Positions 46,885 through 55,953 of a stretch of 64,000 nucleotides of DNA are shown one piece after another. A program made the position numbers and the translations under genes. The stretch's first letter is position 1. Each line of letters begins with the position of its first letter. The notes beneath the pieces were generated by a model, which saw only the letters and a list, made by a program, of their open reading frames with translations, did not search any database and was not told the origin of the DNA. This DNA is from Pedobacter sp. BMA. GTDB taxonomy: Bacteria; Bacteroidota; Bacteroidia; Sphingobacteriales; Sphingobacteriaceae. The stretch covers positions 310,001 through 374,000 of the forward strand of contig NZ_LECU01000002.1 in NCBI RefSeq assembly GCF_001027745.1. Direction: 5' to 3'.

Positions 46885-49800
46885 CTAAAACCTAATATTT
46901 GCACCAAAAGTGTAAACGCTAGTGATTGGGTAATAAGGACTGTAATCACCGTTATCCATCTCCGGATCCCATCCTTCGTAGAATTTCTTGAAAGTGAATA
47001 GATTTTGACCACTCACAAAAAGTTTTAATCTGTCGATTTTTATTTTTTTCATCAGCTCACTAGAGAAGGTATAGCCTAGCTGAATGTTTTTCACCCTTAA
47101 AAAGCTCGCATCTCTCATCCAATAAGTAGAAGGAAGAATGGTACCTGCACCACCGCTAAGATTGCTCAACTTTGGATATTTTGCGTTCCGATCAGGATTT
47201 GCCGTCGTCCATCGGTTATCGACCTGCCATTGCTGAATTTGACCACCATTATAAAATGCATAAGCCTGATATGGCCCCATTAATCGCTGGTATCCTCCTA
47301 AGCCCTGAAGTAAAAGAGAAAAATCAAAACCTGCATAATCAGCAGTAAGAGACGCCCCGTAAGAAAACTTCGGAAAACTTGACCCAATAATTTTTCTATC
47401 ATAGGTAGCGTTAACCAATCCATCCGGTACTCCGTTTGGTCCGCTGATATCTTTATAGCGTACAAAGCCCGGGGCTGCCGAATATGGCTGGCTTGGATAG
47501 GTGTTCACATCGTTTTGATCTACAAAAAGTCCATCCGCTTCAAATCCGTAAATCGCATTTATAGGTTGGCCAACAAAAAGGCCTCTATTAATATCTTCAG
47601 TGATACCTCCTGCAAGTTCACTAACACTATTTTTCACGTAAGAGAAGTTTGGACTAAACCCAATTTTCACTTTTCCAATTTGTTGCTGATAGTTCAACAA
47701 AACTTCAAAACCTTTATTATTTACCGTTCCGGCATTTACCTCTGAAGGGGTTAAACCCAAAACACTGGAAACAGTAAGCTGTGATAAAATATCGGTAGTT
47801 TTCTTATTAAAGTAATCTACAACCATGCTTAACCTACCATTAAAAATCGACAGATCCAAACCAACATCAGTTACAGTTGTCGTTTCCCATTTAATAGCTG
47901 CGTTTGATAATGTTGTCAATCTCGCCCCCGAAGATATACTTCCTCCAAAAGGGTAATCCTGGCCTAAAGAAAGCACGTTTTGATAAGGGTAATTTCCAAT
48001 ATTTTGGTTACCTAACCTTCCCCAAGATGCTCTTAACTTTAAATTGTCGATCCATTTAAAATTATCTTTAACAAATGATTCTTCTGAAATCCTCCATCCT
48101 GCAGACATTGATGGGAAAAATCCCCATCTGCCGTCTGTTGGAAATCTAGAAGTTCCATCATATCTTGCATTGGCTTCGAATAGGTATTTCCCATCAAAAG
48201 AGTAATTAATTCTACCAAAATAAGATCTCAGCGCCCATTCAGAACCAGAACCTGAGTTTTGCATATTGCTGGAAGAGGCTGCATTCAACTCATAAAGTGA
48301 ATTATTTGGAAAACCACTTCTGAAGGCACTCATAGCATCTTCTCTGTATTCTTCCTGCGAATAGCCAGCTAGAATTGTATAATTATGTTTACCCGTAGTT
48401 TTAGCATATTGTGCCAAAGATTGTAAGGTAACTAGTGAATTGTCTCCGGAATTAATGGTCAGATTATTAGGACCGATAAACTTTGAGCTGTTGAAACGAA
48501 GATCAGAAACAAAGCTGTTATCTATATAATTCAGGTATTTATAACCTGCTTTTCCACTTAAAGTAAAATTTTTCAGAGGTGACCAGGCCAGTTCCGCCCC
48601 ACCCAAAAAGTTTTTATTTTTTCTGTTGATAAATGATTCAGTTGCTAACCATGCCTCGGGGCTATAGTTATCCTGATAGCCATAGCTTCCATCAGATTTA
48701 AGTCCCGCAAATACCGGACCTTCACGTACTGCGAAGCGAATCATATTAGACATATCGCCTTCATAATGTCTTGGTTCATCCACATTGTAAGTAAACCCAT
48801 TCGTACTCACCTTTAAATTTAGGTTATTGGTAATCTGACTATTAAAATTCAGTAAAAAATTATACCTGTCAAAGCTGTTTTTCGCTACAATACCATTCTG
48901 ATTCAGATAAGTAGTCGAAAAAATGTAGGAGTTCTTATCATTCCCTCCACTAAAACTAACCGTATGGCTCTGCTGAAAACCATTGTTCGAGGTTAACAAA
49001 TTTTTTAAATGCGGAACATTTGGATAATTATCAGGATCAGAACCATCCCGAAACTTTTGAATTTCTGCGGCGGTGTATGTATTTGGACTCACTTCATTTT
49101 TCATTTCTGCATAAACTGCAGACTCTACAAAATCAGGCATTTCAGTGACCTGCTGCCATCCAAAATAATTGTTATAATTGACCTGCATTTTTCCACTTTT
49201 CCCTCTCTTGGTTTCAATAAGAACAACACCATTGGCAGCCCTTGTTCCATAGATAGAAGCCGATGCAGCATCTTTTAAAACTGAAATCGTTTCAATGTTG
49301 TTTGGATCAATATCATTCAGAGAAGCTGCAAGCCCATCAATAAGCACTAGCGGGCTATTTCCTGCACCCGAAAATGTGCCTATTCCCCTGATCCTTATTC
49401 CTGCACCATCACTTCCCGGTCTACCCGTTCCTTGAGTAACAGTTACGCCACTTGCTAAGCCGGCCAAAGCTTGAGACGCTTGAGTGATAGGTCTGTTGGC
49501 AATTTCTTTAGCAGAAATAGAAGAAACTGATCCCGTTAGGTTTACCTTCTTTTGAGTTCCGTATCCCACCACCACCACTTCATCTAAATCATTGTCCTTT
49601 GCCTGCAATACAATGTCCATTACTTTGTTTGCGCCGACTTTTCGTTCAACACTCTCAAATCCTGTGTAGCTGAATGTTAAAATTGTTTCCTCATTGGGAA
49701 CACTAATACTGAAATTTCCATTAGCATCAGTGATCGTACCAGCCTTTGTACCTTTTATCAGTACACTAACACCAGGAATGGGTCCTCCTTTGGCATCAAC

Positions 49801-49950
49801 AACTTTACCTGACAATGATATCTCTCGCATTAAAATCTTTGCAGGTAAATATCTGCTACCGATTTCAGCGGCAGATGCTAACAATTGTATTCCAAGAAAC
49901 TGCAATAACAACAGCATCAGGATCTTGGATATCTTTGATTTACTTTTCAT
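46885..49950 (-). CDS. SusC/RagA-family TonB-dependent transporter
   Basis: 1021 aa with a signal peptide (to ~28). A carboxypeptidase-regulatory-like domain (EISLSGKVVDAKGGPIPGVS, ~43-125) precedes the plug (~130-250), which begins with the usual DEVVVVGYGTQKK and has the conserved IKVLKDAAS-like ISVLKDAASASIYGTRAANG. The remainder is the 22-strand barrel, ending in an aromatic residue (Phe) as outer-membrane proteins do. There is no STN domain, so sigma/anti-sigma signalling is not expected; control falls to the divergent AraC gene. It opens the fucose operon. Confidence 0.93.
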   Translation of the reverse strand: MKSKSKISKILMLLLLQFLGIQLLASAAEIGSRYLPAKILMREISLSGKVVDAKGGPIPGVSVLIKGTKAGTITDANGNFSISVPNEETILTFSYTGFESVERKVGANKVMDIVLQAKDNDLDEVVVVGYGTQKKVNLTGSVSSISAKEIANRPITQASQALAGLASGVTVTQGTGRPGSDGAGIRIRGIGTFSGAGNSPLVLIDGLAASLNDIDPNNIETISVLKDAASASIYGTRAANGVVLIETKRGKSGKMQVNYNNYFGWQQVTEMPDFVESAVYAEMKNEVSPNTYTAAEIQKFRDGSDPDNYPNVPHLKNLLTSNNGFQQSHTVSFSGGNDKNSYIFSTTYLNQNGIVAKNSFDRYNFLLNFNSQITNNLNLKVSTNGFTYNVDEPRHYEGDMSNMIRFAVREGPVFAGLKSDGSYGYQDNYSPEAWLATESFINRKNKNFLGGAELAWSPLKNFTLSGKAGYKYLNYIDNSFVSDLRFNSSKFIGPNNLTINSGDNSLVTLQSLAQYAKTTGKHNYTILAGYSQEEYREDAMSAFRSGFPNNSLYELNAASSSNMQNSGSGSEWALRSYFGRINYSFDGKYLFEANARYDGTSRFPTDGRWGFFPSMSAGWRISEESFVKDNFKWIDNLKLRASWGRLGNQNIGNYPYQNVLSLGQDYPFGGSISSGARLTTLSNAAIKWETTTVTDVGLDLSIFNGRLSMVVDYFNKKTTDILSQLTVSSVLGLTPSEVNAGTVNNKGFEVLLNYQQQIGKVKIGFSPNFSYVKNSVSELAGGITEDINRGLFVGQPINAIYGFEADGLFVDQNDVNTYPSQPYSAAPGFVRYKDISGPNGVPDGLVNATYDRKIIGSSFPKFSYGASLTADYAGFDFSLLLQGLGGYQRLMGPYQAYAFYNGGQIQQWQVDNRWTTANPDRNAKYPKLSNLSGGAGTILPSTYWMRDASFLRVKNIQLGYTFSSELMKKIKIDRLKLFVSGQNLFTFKKFYEGWDPEMDNGDYSPYYPITSVYTFGANIRF

Positions 49951-50183
49951 TTTTGAAATAAGTTAATTCAATAATTTTTTGACAAAACCATACACCCTCG
50001 CCAAACCAGGCAATTTATTTTTTGGGTATAATAATAAAAGTTGAAAACCATCCGAGCACCGTCCAGACGTATATATTTTAAGAAGAGTTTTCTTTGATCT
50101 GTTTCATAATAGAATATTTGGTTAGTTGTTTATTTTTTATTAGCCGACTCTGAAGGATAATTCAAATTAGCTACACGTTGATA

Positions 50184-50191
50184 CAAATCTA
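50184..50191 (-). promoter_or_regulatory. -7-like box of the fucose operon
   Basis: TAGATTTG on the minus strand is an exact TAnnTTTG match, 234 bp before the susC start. A TTG at 50206-50208 stands only 14 bp upstream of it, shorter than usual spacing. AraC-type repeats start right behind, so an activator-dependent promoter is plausible. Confidence 0.35.
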
Positions 50192-50210
50192 AGCGACCAT
50201 ATACCCAAGT

Positions 50211-50242
50211 TTGTTGTCACAATTAGACTTTTTTGTTCACAA
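50211..50242. promoter_or_regulatory. Direct repeat of a 12-bp half-site at 20-bp spacing
   Basis: TTGTTGTCACAA at 50211-50222 and TTTTGTTCACAA at 50231-50242 match at 9 of 12 positions and start exactly 20 bp apart, two helical turns. AraC-type proteins commonly bind such same-face direct repeats next to the -35 region. Here it is just upstream of the susC promoter box. Confidence 0.4.
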
Positions 50243-50292
50243 ATCCGACATATGAAAGGTAAAAAATAGCAAAAATAGACTAATTGTATCCA

Positions 50293-50320
50293 TTGTTATC
50301 TCGCGGATTGCCTAACTTTA
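50293..50320 (+). promoter_or_regulatory. Candidate promoter of the rightward AraC gene
   Basis: TTG at 50293-50295 and TAACTTTA at 50313-50320 are separated by 17 bp and lie 67 bp before the ATG at 50388. The -7 differs from TAnnTTTG only in the last base. Confidence 0.35.
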
Positions 50321-50387
50321 CTTTAGCATAAGTGGTTCTTAATCACAATTGATGTTTAGTTTACAAAAGACTGTAAGTATTTTAATT

Positions 50388-51263
50388 ATGAGGACTTTTA
50401 AACATTCGCTATCCCTGCTCCATGTTGACCATGTAAAACTTGACAAACGATGGAACTTTAAAAATATCATCAGTCCATATTACAGGATATACTATATTCA
50501 TGATGGGGAGGGATGGTTGTGGGATACAAAATCAAAGGTCTACCTTGAGCCTGGTTTTTTGTACATGATACCGTCTTTCACACTCTGTAATATGAAATGC
50601 GACAATCACCTTGCCCAGTATTTCGTGCAGTTTTTTGAAGATTCCACAAATGGATTGTCCCTATTTGCGAACAACAGGTCTTTAATCAAGGAAAAGGCTA
50701 CCGAATGGGACATCGAAAATTTCAAGAGGCTTCTTGCAATCAATCCTAGTAGAGGTATCAAACGCTCTAACAATCCAAAAATTTATGAAAAAAGCATTTA
50801 TTACAGAGAATATCAACAACTAAACAATGCTCAAAGCCAATCTGAGTATTTCGAAACTCAAGGTATACTTTTCCAATTGCTCTCCAAGTTTATTCCCCTT
50901 GGAAATTCGCATGATAATAAGAGCATTGTCCCAAGTAAGATCATGGAAACCGTAAATTACATTCACCTTAACCTCAATAAAAATTTAACGGTAGGTTTAC
51001 TCGCAAAAGAGGCAGGCTATCATCCAGATTATTTTTCTAGAGTCTTTGAACGATATACCGGCGATCGTCCAATAGCCTACATCAATGAAAAGCGAATCGA
51101 AAGAGCTCAGTATTTAATTACCACTACAGTCAAATCATTGGAAGAAATTGCCTCTGAAACCGGTTTTGACGGGATGGCCTATTTTTTTCGAACTTTTAGA
51201 AGATTCACAGGGATAACACCGACCAAATACAGGCTCCAAACTAAAGTAGATATTATTATTTAA
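50388..51263 (+). CDS. AraC-family regulator, probable activator of the fucose locus
   Basis: 291 aa from ATG 50388. Earlier TTG and ATG codons exist, but alignment with the paralogue at 51312 (RTFKHSLSLLHVDHVKLDKR against RHTFSLLHIDHVKLGRK) supports this start. The N-terminal AraC-binding cupin has YYRIYYIHDGEGWLWD and LEPGFLYMIPSFTLC. The double helix-turn-helix is at ~190-290 (LLAKEAGYHPDYFSRVFER; EEIASETGFDGMAYFFRTFR). It is divergent from susC, with direct-repeat half-sites between. The effector is probably a fucose-containing sugar or metabolite. Confidence 0.92.
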   Translation: MRTFKHSLSLLHVDHVKLDKRWNFKNIISPYYRIYYIHDGEGWLWDTKSKVYLEPGFLYMIPSFTLCNMKCDNHLAQYFVQFFEDSTNGLSLFANNRSLIKEKATEWDIENFKRLLAINPSRGIKRSNNPKIYEKSIYYREYQQLNNAQSQSEYFETQGILFQLLSKFIPLGNSHDNKSIVPSKIMETVNYIHLNLNKNLTVGLLAKEAGYHPDYFSRVFERYTGDRPIAYINEKRIERAQYLITTTVKSLEEIASETGFDGMAYFFRTFRRFTGITPTKYRLQTKVDIII

Positions 51264-51311
51264 TTGCATGCTTTAGAACCAGGTATCGGGATTAAAATGA
51301 TTGAACTTAAT

Positions 51312-52184
51312 TTATTTAGGATTCATTTTGAATATTTTTGGTGAATTTCCATTAATATTTTTGAATGTTCGGGAAAGTTGCGCAGAACTGGTGAAGCCGA
51401 CTGCGATTGCAATCTCGCTCTGGGTCATTTCTGTATTTATCATCAGATACTCGGCCCTTTCAATGCGTTTTTGATTCACGTACCTTAACGGACGTTGGCC
51501 GATATGTTTTTCGAATAGTCTGGAAAAGTATTCCGGATTTACATTGGATCTATTTGCAAGGGAACCTACAGATAAATCGAGATGAAGATTTGCAGATATA
51601 AAGCTAATGGTATCTAGAATTTTGAGCGGTATATTGACCGAATCCTTTAATTGCTGCATTTGTGAAGCATTAAACCATCTGGATACTAGTTGCAAAATGA
51701 TACCTTGAGTTTCAATAAAATATGACAGACTTTGCCTGTCGTTAAGTTCCTGGTATTCTTTATAATAATCATTTCTTTCATAAACTTTTGGATTATCTGA
51801 TCGATTTATTCCCCTTAACGGATTAATTTGCAACAAACGTTTGAAATTTATTACATCAATATGTTTGGCTTTAATCTTTGAAATCGAGCGATTATTTTCA
51901 AACATGGAAAGTCCATCAGCAGACTCCTCAAAGAACTGTACAAAATATTGACTCAGATATTTACTGCAGGTAAGATTGCACAAGGTATAGCTCGGTATGA
52001 TGTATAGATAACCCGGCTCAAGCGTAAATATGTTGTGCATATCAGATATTTCACCACTACCTTCATCAATGTAATAAATGCGGTGATATGGACTGATCAC
52101 ATTGCTATAGTTCCATTTTCTGCCGAGTTTCACATGATCGATATGGAGTAGAGAAAAGGTATGGCGAAGAATCCTTTTAATCAT
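51312..52184 (-). CDS. AraC-family regulator, paralogue of the preceding gene
   Basis: 290 aa, similar over its whole length to the gene at 50388 (shared SPYHRIYYID, LEPGYLYIIPSYTLCNL, NPLRGINRSDNPKVYER). The double helix-turn-helix shows LANRSNVNPEYFSRLFEKHI and SEIAIAVGFTSSAQLSRTFK. The two genes are tail to tail, 48 bp apart, so this is a duplication in inverted orientation. It may respond to a different effector or antagonise its twin. The next leftward gene to its right belongs to another operon ended by a terminator. Confidence 0.9.
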   Translation of the reverse strand: MIKRILRHTFSLLHIDHVKLGRKWNYSNVISPYHRIYYIDEGSGEISDMHNIFTLEPGYLYIIPSYTLCNLTCSKYLSQYFVQFFEESADGLSMFENNRSISKIKAKHIDVINFKRLLQINPLRGINRSDNPKVYERNDYYKEYQELNDRQSLSYFIETQGIILQLVSRWFNASQMQQLKDSVNIPLKILDTISFISANLHLDLSVGSLANRSNVNPEYFSRLFEKHIGQRPLRYVNQKRIERAEYLMINTEMTQSEIAIAVGFTSSAQLSRTFKNINGNSPKIFKMNPK

Positions 52185-52381
52185 TAGTAATTAAATGATA
52201 ATGTTCAAAATACAATTATACTGAAATAGAAACGGAAAATCTGATCGATGCTTTCGAATAAGTGCACCTTAAATTAGATATGTTGAATGCATCTACGCTT
52301 AAATACAACATTAAAAAATAGGAGGTTAAGGGTGCGTCCTATATCAAATAATTCTACCACATTAATTGGGTAAAATTCAAA

Positions 52382-52414
52382 AAAGGGCGAAAATTTAAAA
52401 TAGTTTCGCCCTTT
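52382..52414 (-). terminator. Rho-independent terminator of the second SusC/SusD operon
   Basis: AAAGGGCGAAA (52382-52392) and TTTCGCCCTTT (52404-52414) form a perfect 11-bp stem with an 11-nt loop. In the leftward direction the stem is followed by a TTTTTTGAATTTT stretch. It lies 36 bp beyond the stop of the 52450 gene. Confidence 0.85.
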
Positions 52415-52449
52415 GATTCCTTGTTAAATATGTAGTTTAGTTGTTAGCA

Positions 52450-52953
52450 TTACATTTTCAAATCCAATGCGAGTTCAGATGGCCGCAGACATTGTCGCAG
52501 GTCGCAAGCCTGGTAATAAACACCTGCTCGGATAATCGAATCTTGTTTTTTCTCACCTACCGTCTGGATTTTATGCACAAACCATGCTTCATTCTCATAA
52601 ATCAATACACCTTCATCTTGTACCGAGGGAATAGGTGGAGAAACTATCCAGGTCCCTATAGGCTTGACATCTTCCGGCAATTTTAAAATATGCTCCAATG
52701 CGATGTAAGGCATGCTGGTGGGTACATGCTGATAAACATGCCACCCTGGTGAGATTTGTATCTTAACAATCACTGCAGCGCTATCCATTTCGGTAACTAT
52801 TCTGGCATTCAAAGTAACTGGGATCTCCTCTGAAGCCACGGCACAACTTAGCTGCTTAATTGCTTCAGTAATTTTCTTATCAAACGGAGACTGTGCTTTC
52901 ACAAATAATACTGTGAGCGTAAACATTAAAGTCATTCCTATTTTCTTCATCAT
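52450..52953 (-). CDS. Secreted DsbD N-terminal (alpha) domain-like protein
   Basis: 167 aa with a signal peptide (to ~20, FVKAQ). The remainder is an immunoglobulin-like fold matching the N-terminal thiol-disulfide interchange domain of DsbD: the strand NARIVTEMDSAAVIVKIQIS, GWHVYQHV, and the active-site-like YYQACDLRQCLRP with its two Cys. The DsbD membrane domain and C-terminal thioredoxin domain are absent. It could pass electrons to a partner in the periplasm or simply be a binding domain. Its ATG overlaps the stop of the preceding gene by four bases (ATGA), so the two are coupled. Confidence 0.82.
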   Translation of the reverse strand: MMKKIGMTLMFTLTVLFVKAQSPFDKKITEAIKQLSCAVASEEIPVTLNARIVTEMDSAAVIVKIQISPGWHVYQHVPTSMPYIALEHILKLPEDVKPIGTWIVSPPIPSVQDEGVLIYENEAWFVHKIQTVGEKKQDSIIRAGVYYQACDLRQCLRPSELALDLKM

Positions 52954-54458
52954 TTGCTGTATGTATTAATCATAAATTTATATCCCCCTGTTTCAGTAAA
53001 AAACAGTTTACTCCTATTTTGCGAAAGCCAATTGCGCCAATCATTAGCACTTATAAAATTTTCGTTGGTATATCTTTTTAATACCCTTGAGGCAAGTTCA
53101 GGTTGATCATTCGCAGCCAGCATTGTCACGCATTTTTCCAGCAATTTGACATCATGGTTGGATATGCCAACGTGCTTTACATCCTCATCTATACTATATT
53201 CAAAAGATCCTGCAGGATTACAGTAAACGTATTTTAAATTCTCGGTAAGGTATTTTCGAAAAGCACTTGCATCATTACCAAACTTATTAGACAGGTTCCC
53301 CATTCGCTTTTTTAGGTATTGTTCGTAGGTATCTACTTCCTGTACACGGTCAATATAGGGGAATATAGCTTCTTCTTCCGGTGTTAAAGCCTGCCCAGCA
53401 GCCTTTTTATCTTTTATCAGCTTGCCTCTCACCGCCCTATTGCTGTTTGAAGACTGGATTTCCTTCACATAATCATTATATTTTTCTTTAGTTGCATTGG
53501 CGATGATTTCTATGACATCATCAGTTGTAGCCATTCTATCATTAAACTTCCTGGCAATCGGTATTTTTCCATCAAACTGCTTCATGTAGGCAACTGCATT
53601 TACAAAAACCTTTTTCGCCTCGTCAGTCATATCTAAAGGAGATGCTCCAAACCCCCATAAAAAAAAGTTTCCATGCCTGCCTAAAGCGACAGCACCAACA
53701 TCTTTGAGACAGACTCCACTAGATATGGTTTCGGTGTCCGGTGATTCCGCAAATCGGTTACCCCTGGCTACCAGTCCGACCCGGGCACCTTTATTTTCAC
53801 TATAGCTGGTTTTCTGCACCCGCCACATCGGTATCTCTTTGGGAACATTTGCCCCTGTAGAATAATGAAAAATCCCCTCAGGAGTTTTCTTCTGCTCCAA
53901 GGTAGGATTCACCTTTTCGAGCTGGCCTTTGAAGATTGCATGGTTTGCATTCACATGGTGCGCATCTGCATCCAAACACAAACATAACCAGTCCAATTTC
54001 AAACCTATCTTCCTACCCATCACATCAGCGGTATTGGCTATAAATATTACGGGTTTGTCAAAGTTATCAGGCAGGTACCGTGCCGGTATATTCTCAATTT
54101 TTCCAGACTCAAGTTTCTCTCTTTTTTCGGGTTCTAAAATGCTTGTTGGGAAATCAAATACCGTAACATCGTATCCTTGCGAATCCTCTGGCTTCCAATC
54201 TCGGCAGTCTATAGTTTTGACTGTTGAGAAATAACGACTAAGGAGCTCTTTGAAGGCCGGCATGCGGCTCGGGTACTGGGCGATAAAGTCCTTTGCCGAC
54301 ATCATGCCTGGAGCCATGCGCTTTATTTCAGGGAGCGCTTTTGCTGGATCATACCCAACGAATAACACGCTTGTTTTATTTAGTATGTTTTTTTGGCCGA
54401 ACACGGGTGCTGCCAATACCAGCATCACCCAAATCATTATTTTTTTCATATTTATCAT
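52950..54458 (-). CDS. Secreted protein of unknown function, 502 aa (partly ThuA-like)
   Basis: Signal peptide to ~22 (KKIMIWVMLVLAAPVFGQ; the Met at codon 4 is an alternative start). The N-terminal ~290 residues look like a Rossmann/flavodoxin-like fold: strand KTSVLFVGYDPAKALPE, YDVTVFDFP, PVIFIANTADV, and a late GAVALGRHGNFFLWGFGASP, followed by a helix, a pattern seen in ThuA/GATase1-like secreted proteins. The C-terminal ~170 residues are helical and charged, ending in a conserved-looking YKFMINTY. No catalytic residues can be assigned. It sits in the operon of the second SusC/SusD pair, 56 bp after susD, and overlaps the DsbD-like gene. Similar proteins occur in Planctomycetes and Bacteroidota as hypotheticals; I infer this from memory. 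Confidence 0.75.
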   Translation of the reverse strand: MINMKKIMIWVMLVLAAPVFGQKNILNKTSVLFVGYDPAKALPEIKRMAPGMMSAKDFIAQYPSRMPAFKELLSRYFSTVKTIDCRDWKPEDSQGYDVTVFDFPTSILEPEKREKLESGKIENIPARYLPDNFDKPVIFIANTADVMGRKIGLKLDWLCLCLDADAHHVNANHAIFKGQLEKVNPTLEQKKTPEGIFHYSTGANVPKEIPMWRVQKTSYSENKGARVGLVARGNRFAESPDTETISSGVCLKDVGAVALGRHGNFFLWGFGASPLDMTDEAKKVFVNAVAYMKQFDGKIPIARKFNDRMATTDDVIEIIANATKEKYNDYVKEIQSSNSNRAVRGKLIKDKKAAGQALTPEEEAIFPYIDRVQEVDTYEQYLKKRMGNLSNKFGNDASAFRKYLTENLKYVYCNPAGSFEYSIDEDVKHVGISNHDVKLLEKCVTMLAANDQPELASRVLKRYTNENFISANDWRNWLSQNRSKLFFTETGGYKFMINTYSK

Positions 54459-54514
54459 TGTTTGATAATTAAAATTAAAGAATGGATCAAGACGGATCTT
54501 AAATAGTGATTCTA

Positions 54515-55942
54515 TTAATAATTCTGCGTCAATCCTGGATTAAAACTTGTTGCATTTTGTGGAAATGGAAAATTCCATAATGGTGATTGTGGTGTTAACG
54601 TATAGGTTGTTCCAAGAATTGTTCTTTGCAAGTTTGCCGCAAATTCAGGCTCAGTATTCCATCTTTTTAAATCAATCATATCCTTAAAGGTGATGAAGTT
54701 CTCACTTCTTGATAACTGTTTCAAGAGCGCGAATAGTTCAGTCCTGGTAGTTGCGGAAGATGCTGCATATCTGCTAGTAATGATTCTCATTTTACGAATC
54801 GTTTCCAGCTTTTCCTTTGCAGCTGGTAGATCGTTGCTACGTAAGAGACATTCGGCCTCGGCCAGGCGCATATCTACCGATGTCAAGCCAGCACCGCTAA
54901 CCTCGGATACGGTACTACCCAATGTCCAAACTGCTTTCTGGCCAGGCATACCGAAAAACGAGTTCCCGGCATCTCCTGCAAAAGGAATGTTCATTTGTGT
55001 AGGCATATAATTATAAAGCACTGAATTGCGGTCAAACTGCGCGAGTAGTTCTGGCGGGAACCAGGTCAGAGTAGCAAAGGTCAGTGTATTAAATAAATCT
55101 TCTTTACTGCTAAATCTTGGTCTTGCCCAACCCTTTGGACTAGGAGAAATGCCTGCTACTGGATAGTCGATCAACATATTGTTGTGGTTATCAAGCTGAC
55201 TATTGATGGCAAGCGAGGACCGAGCTGCGATCAAGGCCTGATCAAACCTACGCATCGATAGATTTACCCTAGCTTGTACAGCATAGGCGAATGATTTGCC
55301 GACACGTTGTGGGTTGATCCCCTCGTTAAGCAAGGCATTTAATTTAAATGCGTTGTTAAGATCGTTTGTAATGAGTTCATATACTTCAGCAACAGTGTAT
55401 TTTTTAGAGGGTTCTGATAATGCATCCGTCTCCAATAAATAAGGTACGCCACCATCTGTAGCTGCTGTGGCGGGATTATAGGCTTTTGCAAAGATATTTA
55501 CAGCAAGGTAATGAAACCAGGCTCGAAGGACGTAAGCTTCCGCCTTATAACGGTTCGCTAGTTGTTTGTCCCCCCTCGCCAGATCGGCTCTTGCTATAAC
55601 TGGATTACATGTTTTACCTATAACACTGTATATTGGTTCGTAAATATTGCAGCTAGGCCTAAGCGCCGCCCTGTCTGCGCGCTCATCCCAAAATATTATA
55701 GCATAATTAAATGTCCTCACCGTCTCATTTTTCAACAGAGCAAGGTTGGTATTATAAATACCAGAGGTGAGATTTGCCGTTCGGGGCACGGTAAATCCGG
55801 GAAATGGATCATTGAGTAATAAGTCCAAATCATTTACACTACTGAGCAAGTTTCTGCCTTTTGGTTCAATCTCGGTAAATTTTTCGCAACTGGTCAAAAA
55901 TCCCGCCAAGATTATCGCTATAGTAAAGATTGTATTTTTCAT
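54515..55942 (-). CDS. SusD/RagB-family lipoprotein (second system)
   Basis: 475 aa. A lipoprotein leader ends in LTSC. The SusD start motif FTEIEPKGRNLLSSVNDLDLLL, the YKAEAYVLRAWFHYLAVNIF helix and a C-terminal SusD segment (DMRLAEAECLLRSNDLPAAK) are present. It is 11 bp downstream of its SusC partner and should form the outer lid of that transporter. It shares little with the fucose-locus SusD beyond the family, so the substrate differs. Confidence 0.9.
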   Translation of the reverse strand: MKNTIFTIAIILAGFLTSCEKFTEIEPKGRNLLSSVNDLDLLLNDPFPGFTVPRTANLTSGIYNTNLALLKNETVRTFNYAIIFWDERADRAALRPSCNIYEPIYSVIGKTCNPVIARADLARGDKQLANRYKAEAYVLRAWFHYLAVNIFAKAYNPATAATDGGVPYLLETDALSEPSKKYTVAEVYELITNDLNNAFKLNALLNEGINPQRVGKSFAYAVQARVNLSMRRFDQALIAARSSLAINSQLDNHNNMLIDYPVAGISPSPKGWARPRFSSKEDLFNTLTFATLTWFPPELLAQFDRNSVLYNYMPTQMNIPFAGDAGNSFFGMPGQKAVWTLGSTVSEVSGAGLTSVDMRLAEAECLLRSNDLPAAKEKLETIRKMRIITSRYAASSATTRTELFALLKQLSRSENFITFKDMIDLKRWNTEPEFAANLQRTILGTTYTLTPQSPLWNFPFPQNATSFNPGLTQNY

Positions 55943-55953
55943 TTGTCTTAGCT

